A DNA stretch of 64,000 bases from the NCBI RefSeq assembly GCF_030908215.1, contig NZ_JAVFJK010000011.1, positions 1 to 64,000 of the forward strand. Direction: 5' to 3'. How positions within the stretch are numbered: the stretch's first letter is position 1; each line of letters opens with the position of its first letter. The notes below the pieces were generated by a model, which was not told the origin of the DNA, did not search any database, and saw only the letters and a list, made by a program, of their open reading frames with translations. The stretch is from Sinomonas sp. ASV486 (GTDB lineage: Bacteria > Actinomycetota > Actinomycetes > Actinomycetales > Micrococcaceae). The translations under genes and the position numbers were made by a program. Below are positions 49,916 through 58,671 of this stretch, in pieces.

Positions 49916-52900
49916 TCACACAGCCACCGCATTGGCAACCGCGAAAACGTCAGCAGGCATTGGACGCTGGAGCTTCCACGTGATTCCGATCGGCTTCTCA
50001 CCCGAATGGCTCACGTAGCGCGCAGTTCCGAGGCAGGTGTACTGCAGAGTCATTCCGCGGTCATCCTTCGCCGCTGCGCGTGTGAAGAGCACAACCTGGG
50101 ATCCGCCGTTGAGGTATCGCTGCCCATCAGCGGAGCTAACCGTCGTGCGGCTCTGCGACTCCCAGTGGAAGATCTCGGGACTGATTGCGTAGTCCTTGTA
50201 GAGGGTCGTCGGCGAGTGGTCGCGCTCGTCTTTGTCGAGTGTCACGAGGAAGGCATCGACACCCGCCTCCTGGCACCACGCCACACCTTCGCGGTGGTTT
50301 CCAATTCCCTTCCCGGGGAAGTCGAACGCAGCCAGAATCTCCTGACGGGTGTATGTGGCGTGCGACTGGATCGGAACACGGGCAAGATCCATGCCGAGGG
50401 ACCTTGGCGAGTGGCGGGCAGCATCTGCGCCAATTGCGCTGACTTGCGCGATTTCGGACGAGGCCCACGGGAAGCTTCGTACGTAGTCGAGTCCTGTATC
50501 GATGTCGGAGCCACCCAGCGCAGACTCCTTCTGAAGCTCAAGCGTGAAGTAGAGCATGCGAGCAAATGCCCTGGTCCGAAAATCCATCGCCTCGTACCTT
50601 GGCGAATCCTCCCGCAGGAGGCGAGCGTAGACTTCAGCCCGTTCCGCATCGTCTACATGTAAGAACCTCGAAATCTTGCTGAGAATCCGTTTCTCGGCCG
50701 AACTGGCTAGATCCACAAGTCGAGTCGAGAGAACTTGCTCGAAGACTGAGTCCGGGCTGATGAGCTGGGCTGCCCGGAGGTATCCAGTCCAGGAGTCCTT
50801 GGTATCGCGGTAGAGGTCCCTGATCTCCGTTCCCGACTCGCGAAGGTACTCCGCCAAGAACGTCGTCCCATGTGAACGGACATCTTGAGCCAGCGCCTTG
50901 CGTGTGAAGCCAAGTTGCGTCCGGATGTTGGTCAGGACGATGTCCTGGGCGACGCGATCCAGCTGGATCTGACAGCCGGACGGCAGCGTCGGGAATTCGT
51001 CGGTCATCTCCCGCTCGAGGCGTTTGCGACCCACTCCGAGAAGTGCTCGGTACTTCACATCAAAGCGGAACTGCCGGTGCTGTTGCCCGATGAAGTCGAG
51101 GACGGTCAATACGGCCTTGCCAGGCGCTCTGCGGAGGCCTCGTCCCAGTTGCTGCAGGAAGACTGTCGAGCTCTGGGTCGGGCGCAGCAGGAGGACCGTA
51201 TCGATCTCAGGGACGTCAAGTCCCTCGTTAAACAAATCGACGGCGAAGAGGCAGCTAACTTCTCGATCCCTCAGTTTGCGAAGAGCCTCGGCCCGCTCGT
51301 CGTCCGGCGTCGAACCACTGACCGCGAGGGAGGCGATTCCCGCCCGGTTGAAGACCTCTGCCATGTAGTGCGCATGCTGAATCGAGACGCAGAACCCGAT
51401 CGCACGCATGTCCGCGGTGCTCAGCACCTTGTCCCGCACAGAGCTGATCACCTTGGCGGCCCGAGCATCGTTTCCCGTGTAGATCGCGCTGAGTTGCGAT
51501 AGGTCGTAGGTTCCCCGATGCCACTCAAGACGCGACAGGTCCACATCATCAGCCACACCGAAGTAGTGGAATGGGACCAAAAGGTCCTCGCCCAACGCGT
51601 CCCAGAGGCGCATCTCGCTCGCTGTCCGACCGATGAAGTACTCGTTGGCGACGCTGACGCCGTCCCCGCGTTCCGGCGTCGCCGTCAGGCCGAGTAGTTC
51701 CTGGGGCGCGAGACGCTCGAGGATGCGTCGATACGTGGGCGCGGCGGCATGGTGGAATTCATCGATGACGACGATGTCGAAAGCTTCCGGACCGAGTTGG
51801 TCGAGGCGCTCTTCGCCCAGCGACTGCACCGATGCGAAAACATGACGCCAATCGCGCGGGACGTCCCCACCGACCAGGATCTCGCCAAAGCTTCCGTCAT
51901 TGAGAACACGACGGTATGTCGCTAGGGACTGTTCGAGGATCTCCCTGCGGTGCGCCACGAATAGCAGCGTCGGCCTCTCGGGCTTGCCCTCGGCCAGACG
52001 CTTGTAGTCGAGTGCCGCCACGACCGTCTTACCCGTGCCAGTAGCCGCAACGAGAAGATTCCTGTGATAACCCTTCGAGCGCTCGGATTCGAGATCGTCG
52101 AGCATTTCCTGCTGGTGGAGGTAGGGCATTACCTCGAGGCCTGTGGGGCCAAGATCTCGCTGCCGCTCGGTGCTTCCAGACCGTCGGAGAGCCTCATCGA
52201 GGCGCTCCGCGTCGGTGTCGGGGTCGTAGGGGACAAATCGCCGGTCTTCCCAGTACGAGTCAAAGGTGATCTGGAACTTCTGCAGGAGGCGCGGGGTCCC
52301 GACGCCCGACAGCCGGACGTTCCATTCCAGACCGTCTAGCAGTGCGGGTTGGCTGAGGTTCGAGCTTCCCACGTACGCCGTATTGAACCCTGTCACTCTG
52401 CGGAACAGCCATGCCTTGGCGTGAAGTCTCGTCGCGTTGGTCTCATAGTTGATCCGGACCTCAGCACCGTAGCGTCGGACGAGTTCATCGATCGCTTGGC
52501 GCTCCGTGGCTCCCATGTACGTGGTCGTGATGACCCGCAGGCGAGTTCCGCGGTCCCTGAGCGCACGAAGTTCGGCCTCCAGAAGCCTCAGGCCACGCCA
52601 CTTTATGAAGGCGCAGATGAGGTCCACCGAACTGGCTGATTCGAGCTCCCGACGCAGTTCGTGGGCGAGGTTGGGGTCCTCATGGCTCGCCGTCAGAAGG
52701 GCGGCATCACTGAAAGGCGTGGTCGGGCGGCGCAGCTCCCTGCGGCGAATGTCTGTGGAGTCATAGACCGCGTGAAGGATTTCCGGACCGGCCAGAACAA
52801 GATCCGGATCTTGATCGTCCGCAATCGAGCGAAGGAGCCGATTGGCCGTCGCCACACGGTGTTCGGCCGGAGCCGAGGAAAGCTTCGCCCTTGCAACCTT

Positions 52901-53071
52901 TTCAATATGACGGGCTAGGAGGTCTGAGACGTCATCTGCGGAAACGGGCTGAAATGTCGTTGCGCGCCCTGCCGGCAATGCAGTCACTCGCTGTTGGAGT
53001 TCCTCTGTCCTCAGAGTCTCGTACAGCCCATTCGGCAGCTCTGCCCCGTCGATTCCCCCAGAATCAGTCAC
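49916..53071 (-). CDS. PLD nuclease-DEAD/DEAH helicase-DUF3427 protein
   Basis: Multidomain protein of 1051 aa. A helical N-terminus is followed by a phospholipase D-like domain with His-Ala-Lys (217-219) and GSSNLS (235-240), i.e. one HxK half-site. A superfamily 2 helicase follows: Walker A AATGTGKT (342-349), DEFHH (437-441), TATP (463-466) and motif VI QLGRGLR (641-647). The C-terminal 280 residues are DUF3427, ending YTCLGTARYVSH and ITWKLQRPMP, a fold related to readers of modified DNA. It precedes the HNH gene by 24 nt. DNA is lower in GC than the flanks. Candidate translocase/nuclease of a phage-defence pair. Confidence 0.85.
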   Translation of the reverse strand: MTDSGGIDGAELPNGLYETLRTEELQQRVTALPAGRATTFQPVSADDVSDLLARHIEKVARAKLSSAPAEHRVATANRLLRSIADDQDPDLVLAGPEILHAVYDSTDIRRRELRRPTTPFSDAALLTASHEDPNLAHELRRELESASSVDLICAFIKWRGLRLLEAELRALRDRGTRLRVITTTYMGATERQAIDELVRRYGAEVRINYETNATRLHAKAWLFRRVTGFNTAYVGSSNLSQPALLDGLEWNVRLSGVGTPRLLQKFQITFDSYWEDRRFVPYDPDTDAERLDEALRRSGSTERQRDLGPTGLEVMPYLHQQEMLDDLESERSKGYHRNLLVAATGTGKTVVAALDYKRLAEGKPERPTLLFVAHRREILEQSLATYRRVLNDGSFGEILVGGDVPRDWRHVFASVQSLGEERLDQLGPEAFDIVVIDEFHHAAAPTYRRILERLAPQELLGLTATPERGDGVSVANEYFIGRTASEMRLWDALGEDLLVPFHYFGVADDVDLSRLEWHRGTYDLSQLSAIYTGNDARAAKVISSVRDKVLSTADMRAIGFCVSIQHAHYMAEVFNRAGIASLAVSGSTPDDERAEALRKLRDREVSCLFAVDLFNEGLDVPEIDTVLLLRPTQSSTVFLQQLGRGLRRAPGKAVLTVLDFIGQQHRQFRFDVKYRALLGVGRKRLEREMTDEFPTLPSGCQIQLDRVAQDIVLTNIRTQLGFTRKALAQDVRSHGTTFLAEYLRESGTEIRDLYRDTKDSWTGYLRAAQLISPDSVFEQVLSTRLVDLASSAEKRILSKISRFLHVDDAERAEVYARLLREDSPRYEAMDFRTRAFARMLYFTLELQKESALGGSDIDTGLDYVRSFPWASSEIAQVSAIGADAARHSPRSLGMDLARVPIQSHATYTRQEILAAFDFPGKGIGNHREGVAWCQEAGVDAFLVTLDKDERDHSPTTLYKDYAISPEIFHWESQSRTTVSSADGQRYLNGGSQVVLFTRAAAKDDRGMTLQYTCLGTARYVSHSGEKPIGITWKLQRPMPADVFAVANAVAV

Positions 53072-53140
53072 CCGCTCAGCCTATGGCCACCATCAGACAT
53101 TCCACGACGGGCACGGCCGAGAGAGTCGGGGCTGAGATGT

Positions 53141-53344
53141 CTACCCCTTCCCCTGCTCCCGCTTCCGCCGCTCCGACTCCTCGCGGTGGCGGCGGATTTC
53201 CGCCTGGATGAGCTGCTCCTCCTCGGTGAAGCGGAGGGCGTTGGCGTCGTCGACGGAGTCGCGCGAGCCGTCTGCCTCCTGCTCGGCAGGGAACTCGGCG
53301 TCGTCGTCGGCGGGTTCGGGGGTGGTGGCACGCTGCTCAGTCAT
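53141..53344 (-). CDS. Small acidic hypothetical protein
   Basis: Protein of 67 aa. The first half is Asp/Glu/Pro-rich, and the second is a charged helix (FTEEEQLIQAEIRRHREESE). Codon use is GC-rich like the chromosome, unlike the neighbouring helicase. No ribosome site is obvious and no family is recognised. Confidence 0.5.
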   Translation of the reverse strand: MTEQRATTPEPADDDAEFPAEQEADGSRDSVDDANALRFTEEEQLIQAEIRRHREESERRKREQGKG

Positions 53345-53438
53345 GGCCACACTGTAAACCCGTTGGAGTGGGATGTGGGGTTTCGACTCCACGGCGGATT
53401 TCGGCTTCACTCTGCCACCGTCCCGGTACGCTCACAGC

Positions 53439-54272
53439 ATGACAATCGGCATCACCGGCGTCACCGGGACGATCGGCGGGCAGGTCGCCCGGCTCCTCGC
53501 CGCCGACGACCTCCCGCTCGTTCTGCTCGCGCGAACCCCAGCGAAGGCACCCAAGCTGCCACGCGCCGTCGTGCGCCCGGCCGACTACGGCGACCGCCCC
53601 CTCTGCGAGCGCTCGCTCGAGGGCGTCGAGACGCTCTTCATGGTCTCCGGGCGGGAGAGCGAGACGCGTATGGACGAGCACCGCAGCTTCATCGACGCAG
53701 CCGCCGCGGCCGGGGTGCGGCACGTGGTCTACACGTCCTTCATGGGAGCCGAGCCCGACGCGACCTTCACCCTCGCCCGCGACCACTTCGCCACCGAGGA
53801 GTACATCAAGGACGCCGGCCTCGCCTATACGTTCCTTCGCGACTGCCTCTACTCCGACTTCCTCGAGGGCATGGTGGGGGACGACGGCGTCATCCGCGGG
53901 CCCGCGGGCAACGGCGCCGTCGCCGTGGTCGCCCAGGCGGACGTCGCCAGGTGCGCCGCCGCCGTGCTGCGCGACCCGGCCGCCCACGCCGGCGTGACTT
54001 ACACCCTCACCGGCCCCGAGGCCCTCACCATGGCCCAGATCGCGCACATCATCTCCGCCATCCGCGGCACCCACGTGACCTTCCACAATGAGACCGTCCC
54101 CGAGGCCTACGAGTCGCGCAGGAAATGGCCGGCGCCCGACTGGGAGTACGACGCCTGGGTCTCCACCTATACAGCCGTCGCAGCCGGCGAGATGGAGCAC
54201 GTGACGGACGACGTCGAGACCCTCACCGGACGTCGGCCCATGAGCCTCAAGGAAGTCCTGCTGGCCGAGTAA
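53439..54272 (+). CDS. Atypical SDR, NAD(P)H:quinone oxidoreductase (QorB/NmrA-like)
   Basis: Protein of 277 aa with Rossmann start ITGVTGTIGGQVARLL and LARTPAKAPKL for the cofactor phosphate. ARDHFATEEYIKDAGLAYT and LRDCLYSDFL match the QorB group, which reduces quinones with NADPH. The ATG follows TACGCT (53427-53432) by 6 nt without Shine-Dalgarno, so it is probably leaderless. Confidence 0.8.
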   Translation: MTIGITGVTGTIGGQVARLLAADDLPLVLLARTPAKAPKLPRAVVRPADYGDRPLCERSLEGVETLFMVSGRESETRMDEHRSFIDAAAAAGVRHVVYTSFMGAEPDATFTLARDHFATEEYIKDAGLAYTFLRDCLYSDFLEGMVGDDGVIRGPAGNGAVAVVAQADVARCAAAVLRDPAAHAGVTYTLTGPEALTMAQIAHIISAIRGTHVTFHNETVPEAYESRRKWPAPDWEYDAWVSTYTAVAAGEMEHVTDDVETLTGRRPMSLKEVLLAE

Positions 54273-54275
54273 GCA

Positions 54276-54506
54276 TCAGCCGACCGGGTGGCCGTGGCTG
54301 CAGACATCCTGCCCAGGAAGGATGTCGTGGCCCTGGATGCACGTCCTCTCGGGCGCGAGGGGCGCGTCATGCTGGCTGACGAACAGGCTGCTCCGGCCGT
54401 GGGCGATGCCGTCGCCCTCCCGGGTGTGCCATCTCTTGTGCGGACCTTCTTTGGGCGGGACCGCATGCGAGGAGGCCTCGGACTTGGGTGCGAATGGATT
54501 CTTCAT
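54276..54506 (-). CDS. Hypothetical small His/Cys protein
   Basis: Protein of 76 aa: basic N-terminus (KNPFAPK), a hydrophilic middle and a C-terminal TCIQGHDILPGQDVCSHGHP stretch with two Cys and three His suitable for one metal. A GTG three codons upstream is an alternative start. It converges on the SDR with only 3 nt between stops. No family recognised. Confidence 0.45.
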   Translation of the reverse strand: MKNPFAPKSEASSHAVPPKEGPHKRWHTREGDGIAHGRSSLFVSQHDAPLAPERTCIQGHDILPGQDVCSHGHPVG

Positions 54507-54774
54507 GATCCCCACCGCCTCGGGTGCTGGGCGGCGCCCCTACGGCGCCGATAGTCAAGGATAGGCTCGAAATGTGGGGCCATCACCCCCGCAATGTGGG
54601 GCGAACGCGGCTTTGGCTGGGGTGCGGCGAGTCCCGGCCAGGCACCTCGACCCGAAGGCGCGGGAGGCCGCCGTCGTGCCTTGGTCCCAGAGGTGGGCCG
54701 ACCGTGGGCCACGGGCTCTACACCCGCGGGCCCAGCGGCGGTACCGTTACGCCACGAGCGGCGGAAGGACTGTG

Positions 54775-55080
54775 ATGGCACGCTTCCTCATCACCTACCA
54801 CGGCTACCCCTACCCGGACATGGACGTCCTCACCGCCCAGCGGCGCGACTTCCGGGCATGGGCCCAGAAGGCCCTCGGACAGGCCATGGTGGACTTCGGT
54901 GCGCCGGTCTATGACGCCGGGCAGATGTCCACCAAGGGGCCGCCTCTCCCGCCGGTCGAGATCGACGGCTACACGATCATCGAGGCGCGTTCCGTGTCCG
55001 AGGTCCGCGCTCTCCTCGAGGACCACCCATTCCTCGCCCTCGGAGGCACGATCCAAATCAACGCGTGCTTCGACGTGTGA
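54775..55080 (+). CDS. YCII-related domain protein
   Basis: Protein of 101 aa with the ferredoxin-like YCII fold: FLITYHGYPYPD at the start, AMVDFGAPV, and VEIDGYTIIEARSVSEVRALLEDHPFL, which is the most conserved part. GGAAGGAC precedes the ATG. A near-identical paralogue lies at 56800-57102, and the 30 nt before each start are also conserved. YCII proteins are small enzymes or accessory domains with His/Asp pockets; this function is unknown. Its 3' end overlaps the convergent TetR gene by 23 nt. Confidence 0.8.
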   Translation: MARFLITYHGYPYPDMDVLTAQRRDFRAWAQKALGQAMVDFGAPVYDAGQMSTKGPPLPPVEIDGYTIIEARSVSEVRALLEDHPFLALGGTIQINACFDV

Positions 55081-55693
55081 CCTGGCCCGTGGCCCCGCGG
55101 AAGCCGAGGAGCTCGAGGACCCTCGCGACGGTCGCGGTCGCCGCGGCGAGGCCGGCGTCGGCCTCCGTCCCGTCGGCGTGGAGTAGGCCCGCCGCGATGA
55201 CCTGCATGACAAGCTCGACGTCGCGGTCCGCGAGGCGGCGCCCGGTCATGCGCTCGAGGGCCGCGTTGACCGCCTCGGCCAGGAGCGGCCGGTGGGCCTG
55301 CATGATGCGCTGCAGGCCGGCGTCGCGCCCGGCGTCGAGCATCGGGAGGAGTCGGAGCACTACGACGTCCGCGGCGAGCCCCGGCGCGAAGAACACGTCC
55401 ATGAGCTCCCCCGCGATCTCCTCGAGGGTCCGCGGCTGCGCGTCCAACTCGGCGGCTCTCGTCTGGGCCGCACGTGACCGGAGGTCCTCCGCACCCTCCA
55501 CCGCCGCCGCATAGAGCGCCTGCTTGGTCGGGAAGTAGTAGTTGCCCGATCCCGGCGCGAGCCCGGCGGCCTCCGCGACCGCGCGGTGCGTGATCGCCGC
55601 CGGCCCGTCGGAGATGAGGAGGCGGGCCGCGGCGTCGGCCATCCGGCGGCGCCGCTCGCGGCTGCGCTCCTGCTTCCCCTCCACCCTGCCCAT
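55058..55693 (-). CDS. TetR family transcriptional regulator
   Basis: Regulator of 211 aa. A basic arm (KQERSRERRRR) leads into the helix-turn-helix AITHRAVAEAAGLAPGSGNYYFPTKQALY (residues about 36-64, position only). The C-terminal domain is of the TetR_C type with VLRLLPMLDAGRDAGLQ. The start ATG lacks a ribosome site and lies about 45 nt from the palindrome at 55737-55752. Divergent from the DUF981 membrane gene, which it likely controls together with itself. Confidence 0.85.
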   Translation of the reverse strand: MGRVEGKQERSRERRRRMADAAARLLISDGPAAITHRAVAEAAGLAPGSGNYYFPTKQALYAAAVEGAEDLRSRAAQTRAAELDAQPRTLEEIAGELMDVFFAPGLAADVVVLRLLPMLDAGRDAGLQRIMQAHRPLLAEAVNAALERMTGRRLADRDVELVMQVIAAGLLHADGTEADAGLAAATATVARVLELLGFRGATGQVTRRSTR

Positions 55694-55736
55694 TGTGCAG
55701 GAATAAATCCCGGGGGCCCGTTGCTCCACTCCATGT

Positions 55737-55752
55737 CTATACACGTGTATAG
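55737..55752. promoter_or_regulatory. TetR operator CTATACAC/GTGTATAG
   Basis: Perfect 16-bp palindrome centred between the divergent TetR and DUF981 genes, in a short AT-rich stretch. Typical of operators for TetR repressors of this type. Confidence 0.85.
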
Positions 55753-55800
55753 GTTTTAGAGAGGCGGGCAATCCCCCGCACCATGACCAAGGAGTCAGAC

Positions 55801-56541
55801 ATGTCGGTTCCCATGGGACTGAAGATCGACTGGTCGACGATGCCGACCTACAACACCATCATGTCGGTGGCCGCGGGCGCCGCGCTGATCGCGCTCGTCG
55901 TCCTCGGCAAGGACCTCATCAAGGCCCGCACCAACGGACCCGGATCGGAGCCCCTGCAGACAGACGGCTGGGCCGTGGCCCTCGGCATCCTCGGCCTCGT
56001 CCTGTTCCCGACCGGCCTGCACATGACCCTCACATGGCCACTCGCCAAGGGCGGCTTCCCGTTCGACAACGTGATCTTCGGTGAGACGAGCCTAGGCCTG
56101 AGCGCACTGCTCCTCGGCGCGGCGTTCTACCTCTGGAAGCGCGGCACGGTACTTCGCGAAGCCGCCGACCCGGTCGCCGCGGCAGCGCGCGTGGCCCGGC
56201 CGATCTCATGGTTCGTCGGCGGGCTCGGCCTGAGCCTCTTCGGGATCGCCGCCGCCGGCATCACCTACCAGCTCTTCGCCGCTCCCCCGCAGGAGCCCAT
56301 CTCCGGCGCGTTTGCCCAGTGGCCGTGGCTCGAGGCCACGTTCATGTCCGGCCTCTTCGCCCTCGTTGGCCTCGGCGCCGTCCTGTTTCCGTTTGCCGCG
56401 CGCCAGCTCCGCTCCGGCTACAAGCACCAGGTGATCGTCCGCTGGATCGGCGCACTCTGGATGATCGCGGGCATCGTCTTCCTGCTCTTCGGTGCCATGA
56501 ACTTCTTCACGCACATCGGGCTCATCGTCAACACGATGTGA
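55801..56541 (+). CDS. DUF981 family membrane protein
   Basis: Integral membrane protein of 246 aa with six hydrophobic segments. TGLHMTLTWPL with the following NVIFGETSLGLSALLLGAAFYLW is the family signature. AAGGAG lies 6 nt before the chosen ATG (an ATG 18 nt upstream has none). Controlled probably by the divergent TetR through the palindrome at 55737-55752. Function unknown. A hairpin terminator follows. Confidence 0.75.
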   Translation: MSVPMGLKIDWSTMPTYNTIMSVAAGAALIALVVLGKDLIKARTNGPGSEPLQTDGWAVALGILGLVLFPTGLHMTLTWPLAKGGFPFDNVIFGETSLGLSALLLGAAFYLWKRGTVLREAADPVAAAARVARPISWFVGGLGLSLFGIAAAGITYQLFAAPPQEPISGAFAQWPWLEATFMSGLFALVGLGAVLFPFAARQLRSGYKHQVIVRWIGALWMIAGIVFLLFGAMNFFTHIGLIVNTM

Positions 56542-56555
56542 GCCGTCAGGCTCGG

Positions 56556-56590
56556 ACGGCGCCCCGTAGACCAGGTCTGCGGGGCGCCGT
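56556..56590 (+). terminator. Hairpin terminator after the DUF981 gene
   Basis: Arm ACGGCGCCCCG-T-AGACC and arm GGTCT-G-CGGGGCGCCGT around a single A, with one mismatch. Confidence 0.75.
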
Positions 56591-56799
56591 GCCGTGTCGG
56601 GTGTGCTCGGGGCCCGCGCGGAGAGGGCCCGGCTCACCGCGCGGCCGGGCCGCCCGCCTGGCACCGGCAACTACCACGGACACGACCTCGGGATGAGCCC
56701 ATTCGGCGCGATGGAGGTCCTGCCAACAGCGCGGTGCGGAGCCTACCCGGGCGCGCGCTGCGGGGGTACCTTTACGGCACGCACCGCGGAAGGACGGCC

Positions 56800-57102
56800 A
56801 TGACACGCTTCCTCATCACCTACCACGGCATGCCGTATCCGGAGACCGACGTCGTCGCCGAGAGCCGCCGCGCCCTGCGTGCCTGGGCGGATGCAAAGCT
56901 CGGCGCCGCGCTCGTCGATTTCGGGGCGCCCGTGCTTCTCGGAGGGCAGCTGTCCGCCGGTCAGGCTACAGATCCGGTCGAGATCGACGGGTACACGATC
57001 ATCGAGGCACGCTCACTCTCCGAGGTGCGCGACATCCTCGCGGACCACCCGTATCTGGCACGCGGCGGGACCCTGCAGATCAACGAGTGCGTGGCGATGT
57101 GA
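56800..57102 (+). CDS. YCII-related domain protein, paralogue of 54775-55080
   Basis: Protein of 100 aa: FLITYHGMPYPE, ALVDFGAPV and VEIDGYTIIEARSLSEVRDILADHPYL repeat the other copy almost word for word. The leader GGTACC-TTTACGGCACG-GCGGAAGGAC is conserved between the copies, indicating duplication with the control region. It is followed after 23 nt by a subtilisin gene on the same strand. Function unknown. Confidence 0.8.
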   Translation: MTRFLITYHGMPYPETDVVAESRRALRAWADAKLGAALVDFGAPVLLGGQLSAGQATDPVEIDGYTIIEARSLSEVRDILADHPYLARGGTLQINECVAM

Positions 57103-57125
57103 CGCCGAAAAGAGGGAGAAAAAGC

Positions 57126-58373
57126 ATGAAGAAGACCATTCTTGCCAGCATCGCCGCGGCGATCATCGCCGTCAGTCCGCTCACGGCTGTGCCTGCGGCG
57201 AGCGCGGGAGACCAGCCGCCTTCACACGTCGCGGGGCAGATCCTCGTCAAGTTCAGCGACAATCGCGCGTCCGCCGGTGTGCTCCGCGAGCACGGGCTGA
57301 GCGATGGCCCGAGCATCGGCAGCACGGGCGCCCGCCTCATCACGGTCCCGGCCGGCTCGGAACTCCGGCTCGTTGCAGCGCTCAGCAGCAACCCGGCCGT
57401 CGAGTATGCCGAACCGGACGCGATCGCGACCGCCGTGACGAACGATCAGTACTTCCCGCGCCAATACGCACTCCAGAACACAGGCCAATCGTTCACCAAC
57501 ACGGCCGGAACGATCACGGTGGCCGGCGGCACGCCGCACGCCGACGTCGACGCCGTCGACGCCTGGACCGTCACGACGGGCGTCGGGACCAAGGTCGCCG
57601 TCCTTGACACGGGCGTCGCAGGCGATAACCCCGACATCGCGCCCAAGGTCGTAAAGCAAGCCAACTTCAGCACGTCCTCGACAACGGATGACCTCTACGG
57701 GCACGGCACGCACGTGGCCGGCATCGTCGCCGCCATAGCCGACAACACGATCGGGGTCGCGGGCGTGTGCCCGGGCTGCGTGATCCTCAACGGCAAGGTC
57801 CTCGACGACAGCGGATCGGGCTCTTCCTCGGCCATTGCGCGGGGCATCGACTGGGCTGTTGCCAACGGCGCGAAGGTCATCAACATGAGCCTCGCGATGC
57901 GCTTCTCGTCCCTCACCCTCGAAACCGCTGTCAACAACGCGTGGAACCACGGGGTGGTCATCGTTGCCGCGGCGGGCAACTCCGGCTCCCAGGCCAAGAT
58001 GTACCCGGCCGCCTACACCAACGTCATCGCCGTGGCGGCCACCGACAACAACGACGCGAAGGCATCCTTCTCGACATACGGTGCCAAGTGGGTGGATCTC
58101 GCGGCGCCCGGGGTCAGCGTCTACTCGACCTTCCCGAATCACCCGTTCGGCCTGCAGACCACCTACAACCGTTCGCTGGACTACGACATCGGCAGCGGCA
58201 CGTCGATGGCCTCTCCCATCGTCGCCGCCACCGTGGCCTTGGCGTGGAACGCGCATCCCGCCTACACGAACGCCGATGTCCGAGCGCACGTCGAGTCCAC
58301 TGCCGACAAGATCGCCGGAACCGGGTCCTACTGGGCGAATGGCCGCGTGAACGCGAACGGCGCCGTCCACTAG
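57126..58373 (+). CDS. Subtilisin-like serine peptidase (S8 family), secreted
   Basis: Exported protease of 415 aa. Signal peptide: KKTILASIAAAIIAVS core with AASAGDQ cleavage. A short propeptide (GQILVKFSDN to NPAVEYAEPD) acts as inhibitor/chaperone. The catalytic triad is Asp in VAVLDTGVAG, His in GHGTHVAGIVAA and Ser in GTSMASPIVAA, with oxyanion Asn in AAAGNSGS. CPGC in GVCPGCVILNGK could form a disulfide. GAGGGAG precedes the ATG; an upstream in-frame start at 57087 is unlikely. Probably a nutrient-scavenging extracellular protease. Confidence 0.9.
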   Translation: MKKTILASIAAAIIAVSPLTAVPAASAGDQPPSHVAGQILVKFSDNRASAGVLREHGLSDGPSIGSTGARLITVPAGSELRLVAALSSNPAVEYAEPDAIATAVTNDQYFPRQYALQNTGQSFTNTAGTITVAGGTPHADVDAVDAWTVTTGVGTKVAVLDTGVAGDNPDIAPKVVKQANFSTSSTTDDLYGHGTHVAGIVAAIADNTIGVAGVCPGCVILNGKVLDDSGSGSSSAIARGIDWAVANGAKVINMSLAMRFSSLTLETAVNNAWNHGVVIVAAAGNSGSQAKMYPAAYTNVIAVAATDNNDAKASFSTYGAKWVDLAAPGVSVYSTFPNHPFGLQTTYNRSLDYDIGSGTSMASPIVAATVALAWNAHPAYTNADVRAHVESTADKIAGTGSYWANGRVNANGAVH

Positions 58374-58671
58374 GCCGCGCGGCCACACTGTGGCTGGGCG
58401 CACGGGCGCGCTCAGCCTGCTAACCTGGACGTCACGTCGTCCTGTTGCCAGCCCTCCTCCCCAGCTTTAGGCTTCAAGTTATGGGGTGTCGCGGGCCTCT
58501 CGCGGCGTGTCGGACAGTGAGATCGCACGAAAGCCGGGGACGACGGCACGGTGTCGGCCCAGGCCTCCGGCGACGACCCTCACGAGATGCCCCCAGAAGG
58601 TGACTCGTCGAGGCTGAGGTGGCCGCCGCCGTCCCAGCCGTCGAGACAGCACTGGCTACCGGAGAGTAACA

